From the NCBI RefSeq assembly GCF_000255115.2, contig NC_018068.1, positions 2,575,977 through 2,639,976 of the forward strand: a stretch of 64,000 nt of DNA. Direction: 5' to 3'. Below the pieces are notes generated by a model. That model had not been told where the DNA came from and searched no databases. It was given only the letters and a program-made list of their open reading frames with translations. This document shows, piece by piece, positions 34,105-42,709 of the stretch (position 1 is the stretch's first letter; every line of letters begins with the position of its first letter). A program made the position numbers and the translations under genes. The DNA comes from Desulfosporosinus acidiphilus SJ4. GTDB taxonomy: Bacteria; Bacillota; Desulfitobacteriia; Desulfitobacteriales; Desulfitobacteriaceae.

Positions 34105-35580
34105 ATGAAATCAGATGAGGAAGAAGAACTAAGAAAAATCAAGATGAGATTAGAGGAGGCCCAGGAATTTGCTCATTTAGGCTTCTGGGAATTCGATAGA
34201 ATCACTGGAGAAAATACTTGGTCTGATGAGCTCTTTCGTATATGTGGTTTCGAGCCGCAAGAATTTATACCAACCATACATGATTTTATAAGTTTAGTAC
34301 ATCCTGACGATAAAGAATTAATAATAAAAATTATGCGAAACCCTATAATTGATACAAGCCCTGAAATAGATTTTAGGATAATTAGAAGGGATGCCGAAAA
34401 TAGATGGGTCCATGTAAAAATCAAATATGGGCAAGATTTGTCCGGGAAATTAATTCGCACTTACGGAATTGTTCAAGATATAACAGAGCGAAAGCTGGGC
34501 GAAATTGACCTGAAAGAAAGTGAGTTAAAGTTTAAGGAGCTTGCTGAAAATCTTGGCGAAGTGGTTTGGGTTCGTCAGAACGAACGGCTTGTTTATATTA
34601 ATCCGGCATACGAGAGAGTGTGGGGGAAAACATGTCAAAGTTTATATGATGATCCCGATTCTTTTATTGATGCCATACATCCTGAAGATAAAGAAAGAAT
34701 TATCCAAGTATATTCGGGAGAAATGCGCACTGTAAAAGGTTTATTAAATGAGCAGTATAAAATTATCAGGCCAAATGGTGAGATCCGATGGATTTGGGAT
34801 AGATCAATGCCTATCCTTGACAAAAACGGAAGAATGATTCGATGTATAGGAATCGCAGATGATATAACAAAAATTAAAGAGTATGAAGAAACATCCCTAA
34901 AAAGCAAGATGCAAAAGGAAATGGCCCACCTCGATCGATTGAACTTGGTTGGTCAGATGGCCGCAGGTATCGGTCATGAAGTCCGGAACCCAATGACTAC
35001 TGTAAGGGGATTTTTGCAATTACTATCTCGCAAAGAGGAGTGTTCCAAATATCTGGAGTTTTTCACCCTGATGATCGATGAATTGGACAGAGCAAATTCT
35101 ATTATCACGAACTTCCTTTCATTGGCCAAAGACAGGGTTGTTGAATTAGAAATACAAAGCATAAAAGAAATAGTTGAAAACTTATTTCCATTAATCAAAG
35201 CGGATGGATTGCTTAACAACAAGTACATAATCCTAGAACTAGAAGAGGTCGAGAAGATCCCTTTAGACAAAAAAGAAATGCGGCAGTTAATTCTAAATCT
35301 TGTTCTTAACGGTACGCAGGCGATGTCACCCGGTGGGACTTTGAAGATAAGAACATTTATGGAGAAAGAAGAAGTTGTATTATCCGTTACTGACGATGGT
35401 GAAGGGATAGAGCCAGAAGTGCTCGAGAAAATCGGCACTCCATTCTTCACTACCAAAAAAGATGGAACTGGGTTAGGATTAGCAGTTTGCTACAGCATTG
35501 CGGCTAAGCATAACGCAAAAATTGATATTGAAACATCCGCAGAAGGAACTACTTTTTTTGTACGGTTTAGACGGAGCTAA
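34105..35580 (+). CDS. Soluble PAS-PAS sensor histidine kinase
   Basis: The 491-residue kinase has two PAS domains with PAC ends (about residues 15-135, ending IVQDITERKLGE, and 140-265, ending IADDITKIKEYEE), a HisKA dimerisation region with GIGHEVRNPMTTVRGFLQLL (phospho-acceptor His about residue 292) and a HATPase domain with NLVLNGTQAMS (N box), VTDDGEGIEP (G1), FFTTKKDGTGLGLAV (F/G2). There is no transmembrane helix, so it senses an internal signal. It resembles sporulation kinases of Firmicutes. Start ATG 34105 follows gggagaattgat; the frame opens 45 bases earlier. There is no response regulator beside it. Confidence 0.9.
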   Translation: MKSDEEEELRKIKMRLEEAQEFAHLGFWEFDRITGENTWSDELFRICGFEPQEFIPTIHDFISLVHPDDKELIIKIMRNPIIDTSPEIDFRIIRRDAENRWVHVKIKYGQDLSGKLIRTYGIVQDITERKLGEIDLKESELKFKELAENLGEVVWVRQNERLVYINPAYERVWGKTCQSLYDDPDSFIDAIHPEDKERIIQVYSGEMRTVKGLLNEQYKIIRPNGEIRWIWDRSMPILDKNGRMIRCIGIADDITKIKEYEETSLKSKMQKEMAHLDRLNLVGQMAAGIGHEVRNPMTTVRGFLQLLSRKEECSKYLEFFTLMIDELDRANSIITNFLSLAKDRVVELEIQSIKEIVENLFPLIKADGLLNNKYIILELEEVEKIPLDKKEMRQLILNLVLNGTQAMSPGGTLKIRTFMEKEEVVLSVTDDGEGIEPEVLEKIGTPFFTTKKDGTGLGLAVCYSIAAKHNAKIDIETSAEGTTFFVRFRRS

Positions 35581-35862
35581 TTTTTTCTGGAAATTTATGT
35601 GCTCCAATAGACTTCGTCTTTCCCCCAAGCGATACACTTTTGCAATGGTGCTTTTAATGAATAAGGTCGGCTCATTCGTCCGATTATGAATGCGACTTTG
35701 GGGAAAGGGGCGCATTTCCGCGACAAAGTGCTGGGTTTGACCGGCTTAGGCCGCTTTTGATTTTCTAACATAGTTTTGTTGATTTTCCGAGACTAGGTGC
35801 TGAGTATAGAACCAAAGTGGTATATATAAAAGCAACACACCCAGTCCTACAAGCGTGGATGA

Positions 35863-36270
35863 TCAGCCGGAATCCAAGGCATTCAGATACGTGATCCCAA
35901 CTAGATATAACGGAATATTGATCAGTGCGCAAATCAGCGCGATGAGCTTCCATCCGGAAGGAGCCTTGAATTCTCTGGGCAGCGAACGAAACTTTTTGTC
36001 GGAGTATACTTTTACATAGGCGACAGGCTGATGCCGTTAGCGCAAATGTAGCCAATTGCCGAAGCAGCGAGAACGGCCGCAGGAGATTTTAGCGTGATCA
36101 GCGCTATATTGAAAAGCGCCGTGACTATCATAGCAATTACCGGAGTTCCATAGGTATTCGTTTTTCCGAAAATCGCCGGAAGATTCTCTTCCTTCGCCAT
36201 GGACTCCATTGCTCTGGCAGAGCCGAAAAATGCAGTCTGGATGATCAGAACCATAGAAGCGATCAGTCAT
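35863..36270 (-). pseudogene. APC-family amino acid permease fragment
   Basis: Two frames on the minus strand together give the C-terminal part of an amino acid-polyamine-organocation permease: TAFFGSARAMESMAKEENLP (after IIQ), KTNTYGTPVIAMIVTALFNI, AASAIGYICANGIS, then after a frame change AYVKVYSDKKFRSLPREFKA and GWKLIALICALINIPLYLVG, ending LNALDSG. The frame changes near 36020. The 5' half is missing beyond about 36270. No start or ribosome site remains, so it is a decayed gene. Flanking stretches 35581-35862 and 36271-36741 show no genes. Confidence 0.8.
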
Positions 36271-36448
36271 TTTTAAATTATAAGGCCTCAGTTTAAAACT
36301 GTGAATTTCAAGATAGTTATAGGGGATATAGTTATCTGAGATTTCTACGACTCTTCGAGCAGATTGCATCTACTGCTGTCAATATGAATTCAATGCTTAT
36401 TAACGTGAAATAACTATATATTGAATGATTTAATGTTGGCTATAAATT

Positions 36449-36478
36449 AAGCCCTTCAATCTTTCTGTTGAAGGGCTT
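36449..36478 (+). terminator. Hairpin in the gap before the GGDEF gene
   Basis: AAGCCCTTCAA pairs exactly with TTGAAGGGCTT with an 8-base loop; no clear T-run. Confidence 0.5.
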
Positions 36479-36741
36479 ACAACTATATTGAAGAAGAAAC
36501 GTCGGCTATAAACCGAGCAAATAGTCAGTATAACTGCTCATTAACTCAGTGATTGAATTTATTTTATATATTTCGCGAATACAAAAGGAATATAAGGTAT
36601 TATGTCGAATTTTAGGTTGATTAGATTTTGTACGATATGTTTGCTAGGTATTAGGGATGATATAGAATTTAGAAACTGCTCATAAGCATATAAAATAAGT
36701 TCTAGCCGAAAATACAACTAGATGAATAAGGACTGATAAAT

Positions 36742-37887
36742 ATGTTACGAATGATCAGCGATTTATTTATTAACTTTACCATTTTGGCGTCTTTAATTGT
36801 TTTTGGAAATCAAATATATAGGGAAGTAGACTCGAGGGTCACCTCAAAATTTTTAAAAGAAGTAATTATTGCCGGAACTCTTGCCGGTATTATTGGGTCA
36901 GTTTTAATAGTTTACAGTTCTCAGACCATCAAGGGATTTCTTATCGATTTTTCAAACATAGCCATAATAATTTCTGGAATTTATTTTTCTCTGCCTACAG
37001 CAATATTAGCTTCTATTATTATTTACGGTGTTAAAATACTTACTTTGCCAGTCCATGAATTTGGATATTTAGGGCATTTTATAACTGGATTATCTGTTGC
37101 AGTTGGTTGTGGGGTAATTGGAAAATTAAAGATAGAACGCTGGAAAAAATGGGTTTTAGAATGTTTCTGGGTATGCTTTGTCTTTGTCGCGAATTTAATC
37201 ATAACACCACTCCCTCCTCTACCTGCGAAATTAGCACATTCAACAAATGAACCCAATTTAATTTTAATGATAGTAATTTATTGCAGCGGAACAATCTTAG
37301 TTTGTTCAATTGTCTTTTATTTAATGGATTATATTATCCTTACGAATCATCGGTACATGGAAATAAAAGAAGCCGCCCTAAAAGACTCTTTGACAGGTTT
37401 AAACAATATACGAGAATTTGATAGACTTTTGAATAATGCCCTTGAACATTCCAAAGAAAAGAATGAAAATCTTTCGATGCTATTTTTAGATGTTGATTAC
37501 TTTAAAAGAATTAATGACACCTACGGACATCCGGTAGGTGATAAAATTTTAAAAGAAATAAGTTCTCTTTTGCAAGAAAACTCCAGACCGGGAGACGTTA
37601 TTTCCCGAAATGGCGGTGAGGAATTTTCCATTATATTATTAAATTGTTCATTACAACAAGCCGTAAATGTTGCTGAGCGGATTAGAACTTGCGTGGCTCA
37701 GTACGATTTTATAATCGATTCAGATGAAACAATCCATGTAACAGTTTCTATAGGCATTTCCTCATTTCCTGAAACTACAAATCAAGTTGATCAGCTGGTA
37801 AGACTATCGGATAGAGCGTTGTATGAGGCCAAAAATAATGGAAGAAATAAAGTAGTTGTAGCAAATGACGTAAGGAAAGCCAATTAA
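36742..37887 (+). CDS. Membrane diguanylate cyclase (5TMR-LYT-type sensor + GGDEF)
   Basis: The 381-residue protein has about six N-terminal transmembrane helices (residues 8-205), including the stretch FLIDFSNIAIIISGIYFSLP that fits the 5TMR-LYT sensor type. The GGDEF domain spans about 215-375: DSLTGLNNIREFD, LFLDVDYFKRINDTYGH, active site RNGGEEFSI, and ALYEAKNNGRN. RPGD lies five residues before GGEEF, which is the product-inhibition I-site RXXD. It should make c-di-GMP from two GTP. It is a single gene with no close partner on the same strand. Confidence 0.92.
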   Translation: MLRMISDLFINFTILASLIVFGNQIYREVDSRVTSKFLKEVIIAGTLAGIIGSVLIVYSSQTIKGFLIDFSNIAIIISGIYFSLPTAILASIIIYGVKILTLPVHEFGYLGHFITGLSVAVGCGVIGKLKIERWKKWVLECFWVCFVFVANLIITPLPPLPAKLAHSTNEPNLILMIVIYCSGTILVCSIVFYLMDYIILTNHRYMEIKEAALKDSLTGLNNIREFDRLLNNALEHSKEKNENLSMLFLDVDYFKRINDTYGHPVGDKILKEISSLLQENSRPGDVISRNGGEEFSIILLNCSLQQAVNVAERIRTCVAQYDFIIDSDETIHVTVSIGISSFPETTNQVDQLVRLSDRALYEAKNNGRNKVVVANDVRKAN

Positions 37888-38032
37888 AGACACCTTAGAT
37901 GATGGTCTCGTAGGGGGTTTGTGTGATGGGTTTTAGACACATCAGGATGAACTCCTTTATGGAATTGCCAAAGCGAACTTGGGGCAAATTAGAGTCATGT
38001 TATTGGAAAATGCAAATAGAGGAGAGTTTTCC

Positions 38033-38989
38033 ATGAATGCTGAAATCAAGCATATCCATCATATTGGTCATGTCGTTAAAGATATGGGTGTCGCGTTGGA
38101 ATTGTATCAAAAACTTGGTTTTGATTGTCTAATACCTGCATATCCAATGATGGCAGAAAATGAAGGCGAGAAACCTAAGCCACTTGGCATGGCGAACACA
38201 CATATTACATTTTTGCGCAACTTCATAGAGATTGCTACTGTAGTAAAAGATGCAGGACTGATTCCCGAAAATGCTAACCTCGTTCCCATTCAGGTTCCAC
38301 CAGCAGTGCTTCCTAAAGTTCTTGAGAATATCAAACGCACCATAGAAACTGTTTCCAAGTGTCTGGCTCGCTACGAAGGCACCCATATTCTTTGTTTTTT
38401 TACACCTGATGTAAACGCTTCGGCGGACAGGTTTGCGAAATGTAATATTGGACATAGCGGAGTCAACGCTGTCCAGCGCCTTGTTGAAACTACTGACGGC
38501 GTACAGATAATGCCTGTCAAAGTCTTGGAGATTGATGGAGAAGATGTACCTGAAGGTCGACTCGCCATTGCGGATCTTCCGCCATTAGAAATTTTACAGA
38601 AACAAGTCCAAATGGATCATCCGAACGGGGCGATTGAACTTGTTGAAGTTATCCTTTGTGTTACTGATCAAGAAATTGATAATTTTATCAATCGATATCA
38701 GCAATATCTAGGCCGCGCTGTGCAGGGAGATGGAGTTACACGTTTTATCGATTTAGAAAGTGCGCGAATAACAATTGTTTCCGAATCTCAGTTGTCCAAT
38801 TTATTTCCAGGTGAAGTGGCACCGGCTTTGCCGGGATTTGTAGGATATGTTGTTAAAGTACGCGACATATCGGCTACCAGGAAATATATTGAAGGAAACG
38901 GATTCCCGGTGATGGAAACAACTAAGGATATTTTTGTACCATCTTCCTCTGCGCTTGGTACTGTCATAGTCTTTAGACAGATAGAGTAA
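38033..38989 (+). CDS. VOC-superfamily protein with two glyoxalase-like modules
   Basis: The 318-residue protein begins IKHIHHIGHVVKDMGVALEL, with a metal-ligand His in the first beta-alpha-beta-beta-beta module. A second module starts near residue 205 (AIELVEVILCVTDQEIDNFI) and ends VGYVVKVRDISATRKYIEGN. Such proteins include dioxygenases, isomerases, epimerases and lyases, and nothing here narrows the choice. ATG 38033 follows aggagagttttcc; the frame opens 18 codons earlier. Confidence 0.78.
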   Translation: MNAEIKHIHHIGHVVKDMGVALELYQKLGFDCLIPAYPMMAENEGEKPKPLGMANTHITFLRNFIEIATVVKDAGLIPENANLVPIQVPPAVLPKVLENIKRTIETVSKCLARYEGTHILCFFTPDVNASADRFAKCNIGHSGVNAVQRLVETTDGVQIMPVKVLEIDGEDVPEGRLAIADLPPLEILQKQVQMDHPNGAIELVEVILCVTDQEIDNFINRYQQYLGRAVQGDGVTRFIDLESARITIVSESQLSNLFPGEVAPALPGFVGYVVKVRDISATRKYIEGNGFPVMETTKDIFVPSSSALGTVIVFRQIE

Positions 38990-39094
38990 ACACAAAATTT
39001 TTACTTTAGTCAAAAATTAGTGGATGAATCGCCACTAGTAGAAAATTCACATTATGCCTATGAGCATGCCTCAAAAAATCAACTTTTAACGAAT

Positions 39095-39120
39095 AAAAAC
39101 GCACCGAGGTGCGTTTTTAT
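39095..39120 (+). terminator. Convergent bidirectional terminator
   Basis: AAAAACGCACC pairs with GGTGCGTTTTT. It lies between the convergent VOC and NmrA-like genes and can serve both. Confidence 0.88.
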
Positions 39121-39153
39121 ATTTGTGGATTAAAAAAATGTCTTCCAATCTAT

Positions 39154-40041
39154 TTATATTGATTTTTTATATGTCTCCGCAAAAACTTTCGCAAAATCAC
39201 CGAGTTTGACTTTGCCGAGATGGTAATCCGTGGCGCGGAGGCTTGCGTAGAATTCGTCAGCGTTTTCTCCGGCACGATTCATTTGCACGAAGCGGTTGGC
39301 TGTGTCTTCATGGAAGCCGATTTTTCTCATATTTGTAGCAATGGCTTCGGCAGGGATTTTTTGGTATTTGGCTTCAATACCATTTTCAGCAAGAGCCTTG
39401 AGCCAATCGTTGCCAGTGCCCCAGTCGCTCACGACGAATTTCACGCTTTTTCCCGCTGGGGTGTTGGAAATCAGTGCGTAAACTACATCCGCAATATCAA
39501 CGGGGCTAACCCAGCCGCGCATGATGTCAGCTGAAACTTGACTGAAGATGGTTTGCTGAGTTTTAAGGCTTTGCATGTCGGCAAAAAGGTTGTTAAAAAA
39601 GCCGACTGGGCGGATGTGAACAACGTTCACACCATCAAGTGAGTTGAGCGCGTCTTCTCCAAAATGGTAGCAATAAAGAATGCCGGCGTTGGGGTTGTCA
39701 GCGCCGATCGAGCTGAGGTTTACGACATTTTTAACGCCTGAGCTTTGCACGGCGGTCTTATAATTTTCAGAAAGCTCTATGGCGGCCTGCCACATGTCAG
39801 CGCCTGACATCGGGTTGATGCCTGAAATCATGAGGTAAACAACGTCGCTGCCTTGGAATGTTGTGGTGAGGAAGTCGACGTCGCGGTTTGAACCGACAGC
39901 AGCTTCGGCTCCGAGGGCATGGATAGCGGCGATTCGGTCTTGCGAGCTAGTAATGACGGTGACATCATGTCCGTCAGCGATCAGGCGTGGAAGATAGTTG
40001 CGATTGATATTGCCGAGTGAGCCCAGAACTGTAATTTTCAT
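39154..40041 (-). CDS. NmrA-like NAD(P)-binding SDR protein
   Basis: The 295-residue atypical short-chain dehydrogenase has the N-terminal nucleotide strand MKITVLGSLGNINRNYLPRL, where the usual GXXGXXG is altered to GSLGNIN. It continues with HDVTVITSSQDR (adenosine-binding) and VVYLMISGINP; VVNLSSIGADNP and VHIRPVGFFNNLF follow the NmrA/QOR2 pattern. It may be a quinone or small-aldehyde reductase or a redox sensor. aagaaggttaaaacaca precedes the ATG. A perfect promoter with two TetR-type operators lies upstream, and the divergent TetR gene is its likely repressor. Confidence 0.85.
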   Translation of the reverse strand: MKITVLGSLGNINRNYLPRLIADGHDVTVITSSQDRIAAIHALGAEAAVGSNRDVDFLTTTFQGSDVVYLMISGINPMSGADMWQAAIELSENYKTAVQSSGVKNVVNLSSIGADNPNAGILYCYHFGEDALNSLDGVNVVHIRPVGFFNNLFADMQSLKTQQTIFSQVSADIMRGWVSPVDIADVVYALISNTPAGKSVKFVVSDWGTGNDWLKALAENGIEAKYQKIPAEAIATNMRKIGFHEDTANRFVQMNRAGENADEFYASLRATDYHLGKVKLGDFAKVFAETYKKSI

Positions 40042-40071
40042 TGTGTTTTAACCTTCTTTTTGATAAAATAA

Positions 40072-40145
40072 TGTCACAAACTGACATTGAAATCATTATA
40101 CCTTTGCAGAATTTTGTTGTCAATAAAAAATGTCAGACACTGACA
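40072..40145. promoter_or_regulatory. Divergent control region: consensus promoter flanked by twin palindromic operators
   Basis: On the minus strand TTGACA (40123-40118) and TATAAT (40100-40095) are 17 bases apart, an exact consensus. TGTCA-CAAAC-TGACA (40072-40086) lies over the start region and TGTCA-GACAC-TGACA (40131-40145) lies above the -35 box. Both are perfect 5+5 palindromes with a 5-base spacer, and their starts are 59 bases apart, so a looping or double-block repressor is suggested. Confidence 0.88.
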
Positions 40146-40178
40146 AATATGTGGTGCTATCAAATTTAAAAAATAGGA

Positions 40179-40748
40179 ATGAGCAAAATGAAAAGTAAAG
40201 AGAAATTGCAGTTAGCAGCCGCACAATTATTTATGAAAAATGGCTATGAAAACACGACAGTGCAGGAGATTGCGAGTCTAGCAGGTGTGACGGAGCGAAC
40301 ATTTTTTCGGCAGTTTAAGGACAAATCGGACGTGCTTTTTGACTCGAGCAATACGTTGGGGCAACGGGTCGCGGCTTTTATCACTGACAATTTTGAGGTC
40401 GAGCGAAAGCCCCTGAAGCTTGCAGTTGGCGGTTTTGCGACGATTTCTGAGTTTTTTGATGGTTCGCGGGAGCGTGTATTGGCACGGAATCAAATTATTC
40501 AAAGCAACCCTGATTTGCAGGAACGTGAGCTGTTGAAAAGGCAGGTGCTAATTGAGTCTGTCATAAACGCTTTGTCTGTCAAATATGATATTGAACTGTC
40601 AGAGCTTGCCGCACGATTTTCGGTTGAAATATTTCACATCGCATTTAAAAAATGGATCAAAAGTGACGAGAAAAGCTTTGCCGAGCAAGTACTCGATGTT
40701 TATGCGCTGTATGAAAAACTAATCACCTCACCTGTTTCGCTTGGCTAA
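40179..40748 (+). CDS. TetR-family repressor
   Basis: The 189-residue protein has the canonical TetR helix-turn-helix in residues 8-52 (QLAAAQLFMKNGYENTTVQE, then AGVTERTFFRQFKDKSD). The C-terminal ligand domain (about 65-185) resembles the MftR/ SCO4008-like group only loosely. It is divergent from the NmrA-like gene, and the twin TGTCA-N5-TGACA sites in between are its likely operators, giving autoregulation as well as control of the reductase. The start is ATG 40179; ATG 40188 is also possible. Confidence 0.87.
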   Translation: MSKMKSKEKLQLAAAQLFMKNGYENTTVQEIASLAGVTERTFFRQFKDKSDVLFDSSNTLGQRVAAFITDNFEVERKPLKLAVGGFATISEFFDGSRERVLARNQIIQSNPDLQERELLKRQVLIESVINALSVKYDIELSELAARFSVEIFHIAFKKWIKSDEKSFAEQVLDVYALYEKLITSPVSLG

Positions 40749-40837
40749 CCTTCAAGAGGAAATAGCCGCTTTTGGAGATGGAGTTCGAGTGAGTAGATTA
40801 CGAGGAAGGGATGAAAGCAACATTTTGAGCTTGTTGC

Positions 40838-40866
40838 TTGACATATTCTATATTCTCAAGTAATAT
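40838..40866 (+). promoter_or_regulatory. Promoter of the cobalamin riboswitch transcript
   Basis: TTGACA (40838-40843) and TAATAT (40861-40866) are 17 bases apart; the aptamer begins about 20 bases later. Confidence 0.75.
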
Positions 40867-40885
40867 TAGCTTAATTTAACAAGAT

Positions 40886-41040
40886 TTTACAGGTGCCCAA
40901 TGTGGGAGAATAGGGAACCGGGTGAAAGTCCCGGACGGACCCGCCACTGTAAAGGGGAGCTATTGTCATTACCACTCTGTAAGGAGGAAGGAGGCAAGGA
41001 GGCTATGAACCTAAGTCAGGAGACCTGCCTGTAAAATACT
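40886..41040 (+). promoter_or_regulatory. Cobalamin riboswitch
   Basis: The conserved parts follow in order: ACAGGTGCCC, GGGAGAATAGGGAACCGGGT, GAAAGTCCCGGACGGACCCG, CCACTGTAAAGGGGAGC, and the B12 box AAGTCAGGAGACCTGCCTGT. A stem CGACTT/AAGTCG and a terminator follow, so cobalamin should switch off the downstream pair of ThiC-like genes. Confidence 0.96.
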
Positions 41041-41090
41041 TAGTATCGACTTCGTGTCTAAGTCGATTTAGGTGAGGATGATGGAAAAAT

Positions 41091-41120
41091 CCGCACTCAT
41101 AATGAGTTGCGGGTTTTTTG
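41091..41120 (+). terminator. Cobalamin riboswitch terminator
   Basis: CCGCACTCAT pairs with ATGAGTTGCGG (one bulged T) and is followed by GTTTTTTG and further T. The stretch 41121-41391 holds no gene. Confidence 0.88.
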
Positions 41121-41391
41121 TTTTTATTTTAAGTTACTAGTTTCGTGGGAGGAGGGGGCAGATGTTCCCATGGGAATTTCCTGAGGGAGATGTAGCTATA
41201 GGTCAGTCGCAGAAGTTCATAATGGGAGCATAACCAATGTATGTCAATTGAAAAAGCGTTTGCACAAAATGGACTTTAGTAAACCCGGATGGCCATGAAG
41301 TCTATTTATAACAAGATACACAAGGAGCTAGCAATTCTATAAAAACAAGAGGAAAACCAAGAGAAATTAAATTCATATAGGGAGGATAATG

Positions 41392-42690
41392 ATGAGTTTG
41401 TTAACGAAAGCATTGGAAGGAATAATTACACCTGAAATGGATCAGGTGGCAGCCCAGGAGAACGTCTCACCGGAATTTATTAGGCAGGGAGTTGCCGCTG
41501 GCAGAATAGTAATCCCTTGTAATTTTCATCATAAGACTATTGTTCCTATAGGGATAGGAAATGGGCTGCGTACAAAGGTCAGTGCCAGTATCGGTCTTTA
41601 CGGTAATAATGCTGTAATCGACGAAGAAGTTAAAAAGATCAAAACAGCGTTAACAGCAGGCACGGATGCTCTAATGGATTTAAGCGTTAGCGGTGATATC
41701 GACACGATGCGTAAAGAGACACTAAATTCTGCTTCCGTTCCAGTTGGTACACTGCCGGTTTATCAGGCAATCGCTGAAGCAGGAGAAAAGTACGGTTCGA
41801 GTGTGAAAATGGATGCCGAGGAAATGTTTGAGGTCATTGAACGTCATGCTGCCGATGGTGTTGACTTCTTAGCTTTACACTGTGCAACAACCATGGATGT
41901 TGTGGAACGAGCAAAGAAAGAAGGGCGTATTGACCCACTAGTAAGTTATGGAGGTGTTCACCTAATTGGTTGGATGATCGCCAATCAATGTGAAAATCCC
42001 CTTTACGAACAATATGATCGGGTATTGGAAATTGCCAGAAAATATAACGTTACCCTAAGCCTGGCAGACGGGATGAGGCCGGGTTGTCTGGCTGATTCTT
42101 TGGACGGAGCGCAGGTTCAGGAACTGGTAATCCTGGGAGAACTGGTCAGACGGGCTCGGGAAGGGGGGGTTCAAATCATGATTAAAGGACCTGGACATAT
42201 GCCCCTTGATCATGTAAAGGCGACGGTTACTTTGCAAAAGAGCCTTTGTAAGGGGGCCCCATATTTTGTTTTCGGGCCTTTGCTTACGGATATTGCTGCC
42301 GGTTATGACCATATTAATGCTGCAATCGGGGGTGCCATCAGTGCCTGGGCCGGTGCGGAATTTCTCTGCTATGTAACTCCTGCTGAACATATTGGCGTTC
42401 CCAGTATTGATCAGGTACGGGAGGGAGTCATAGCTGCCCGTATCGCTGCACATGCCGGAGACCTGGCCAAAGGGATGAAAGAAGCCCATCAATGGGATTT
42501 AGAAATGTCTATGGCTCGGAAAAACCTGAACTGGAAAAGACAACTGGAATTGGCCCTTGATCCGCAGAGAGCAAAAGAGATCAGGAAAACACGAAATAGC
42601 GGCGAATCTTCAGCTTGTGCCATGTGTGGAAAGTATTGTGCTATGGAAATTGTCGCAAAGTATCTGAACACAACAAAACATAGCTGTTAA
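41392..42690 (+). CDS. bzaA: ThiC paralogue, probable 5-hydroxybenzimidazole synthase subunit BzaA
   Basis: This 432-residue radical-SAM protein is homologous to ThiC: DALMDLSVSGD, GVDFLALHCATTMD, YGGVHLIGWM, NVTLSLADGMRPGCLADS, KGPGHMPLDHVKA, GPLLTDIAAGYDHI and the C-terminal cluster motif CAMCGKYCAM. It differs from ThiC at usually fixed places (LSLADGMRP for [16 protein letters not shown] for EGPGHVP). It lies behind a cobalamin riboswitch and directly before a second such gene. In anaerobes BzaA and BzaB turn AIR into 5-hydroxybenzimidazole, the precursor of the B12 lower ligand. I therefore assign bzaA by context; the A/B order is inference. Two ATGs are adjacent; 41392 has better spacing from ggagg. 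Confidence 0.87.
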   Translation: MSLLTKALEGIITPEMDQVAAQENVSPEFIRQGVAAGRIVIPCNFHHKTIVPIGIGNGLRTKVSASIGLYGNNAVIDEEVKKIKTALTAGTDALMDLSVSGDIDTMRKETLNSASVPVGTLPVYQAIAEAGEKYGSSVKMDAEEMFEVIERHAADGVDFLALHCATTMDVVERAKKEGRIDPLVSYGGVHLIGWMIANQCENPLYEQYDRVLEIARKYNVTLSLADGMRPGCLADSLDGAQVQELVILGELVRRAREGGVQIMIKGPGHMPLDHVKATVTLQKSLCKGAPYFVFGPLLTDIAAGYDHINAAIGGAISAWAGAEFLCYVTPAEHIGVPSIDQVREGVIAARIAAHAGDLAKGMKEAHQWDLEMSMARKNLNWKRQLELALDPQRAKEIRKTRNSGESSACAMCGKYCAMEIVAKYLNTTKHSC

Positions 42691-42709
42691 GAAGGGAAAG
42701 GTAGATAAG

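Noticed and set aside
36421-36520. Repeated words (GGCTATAAA, AAGCCCTTCAA) resembling a small repeat array or CRISPR
   Set aside because: Only two loose copies occur, with no regular spacers; it is better explained by a single hairpin.
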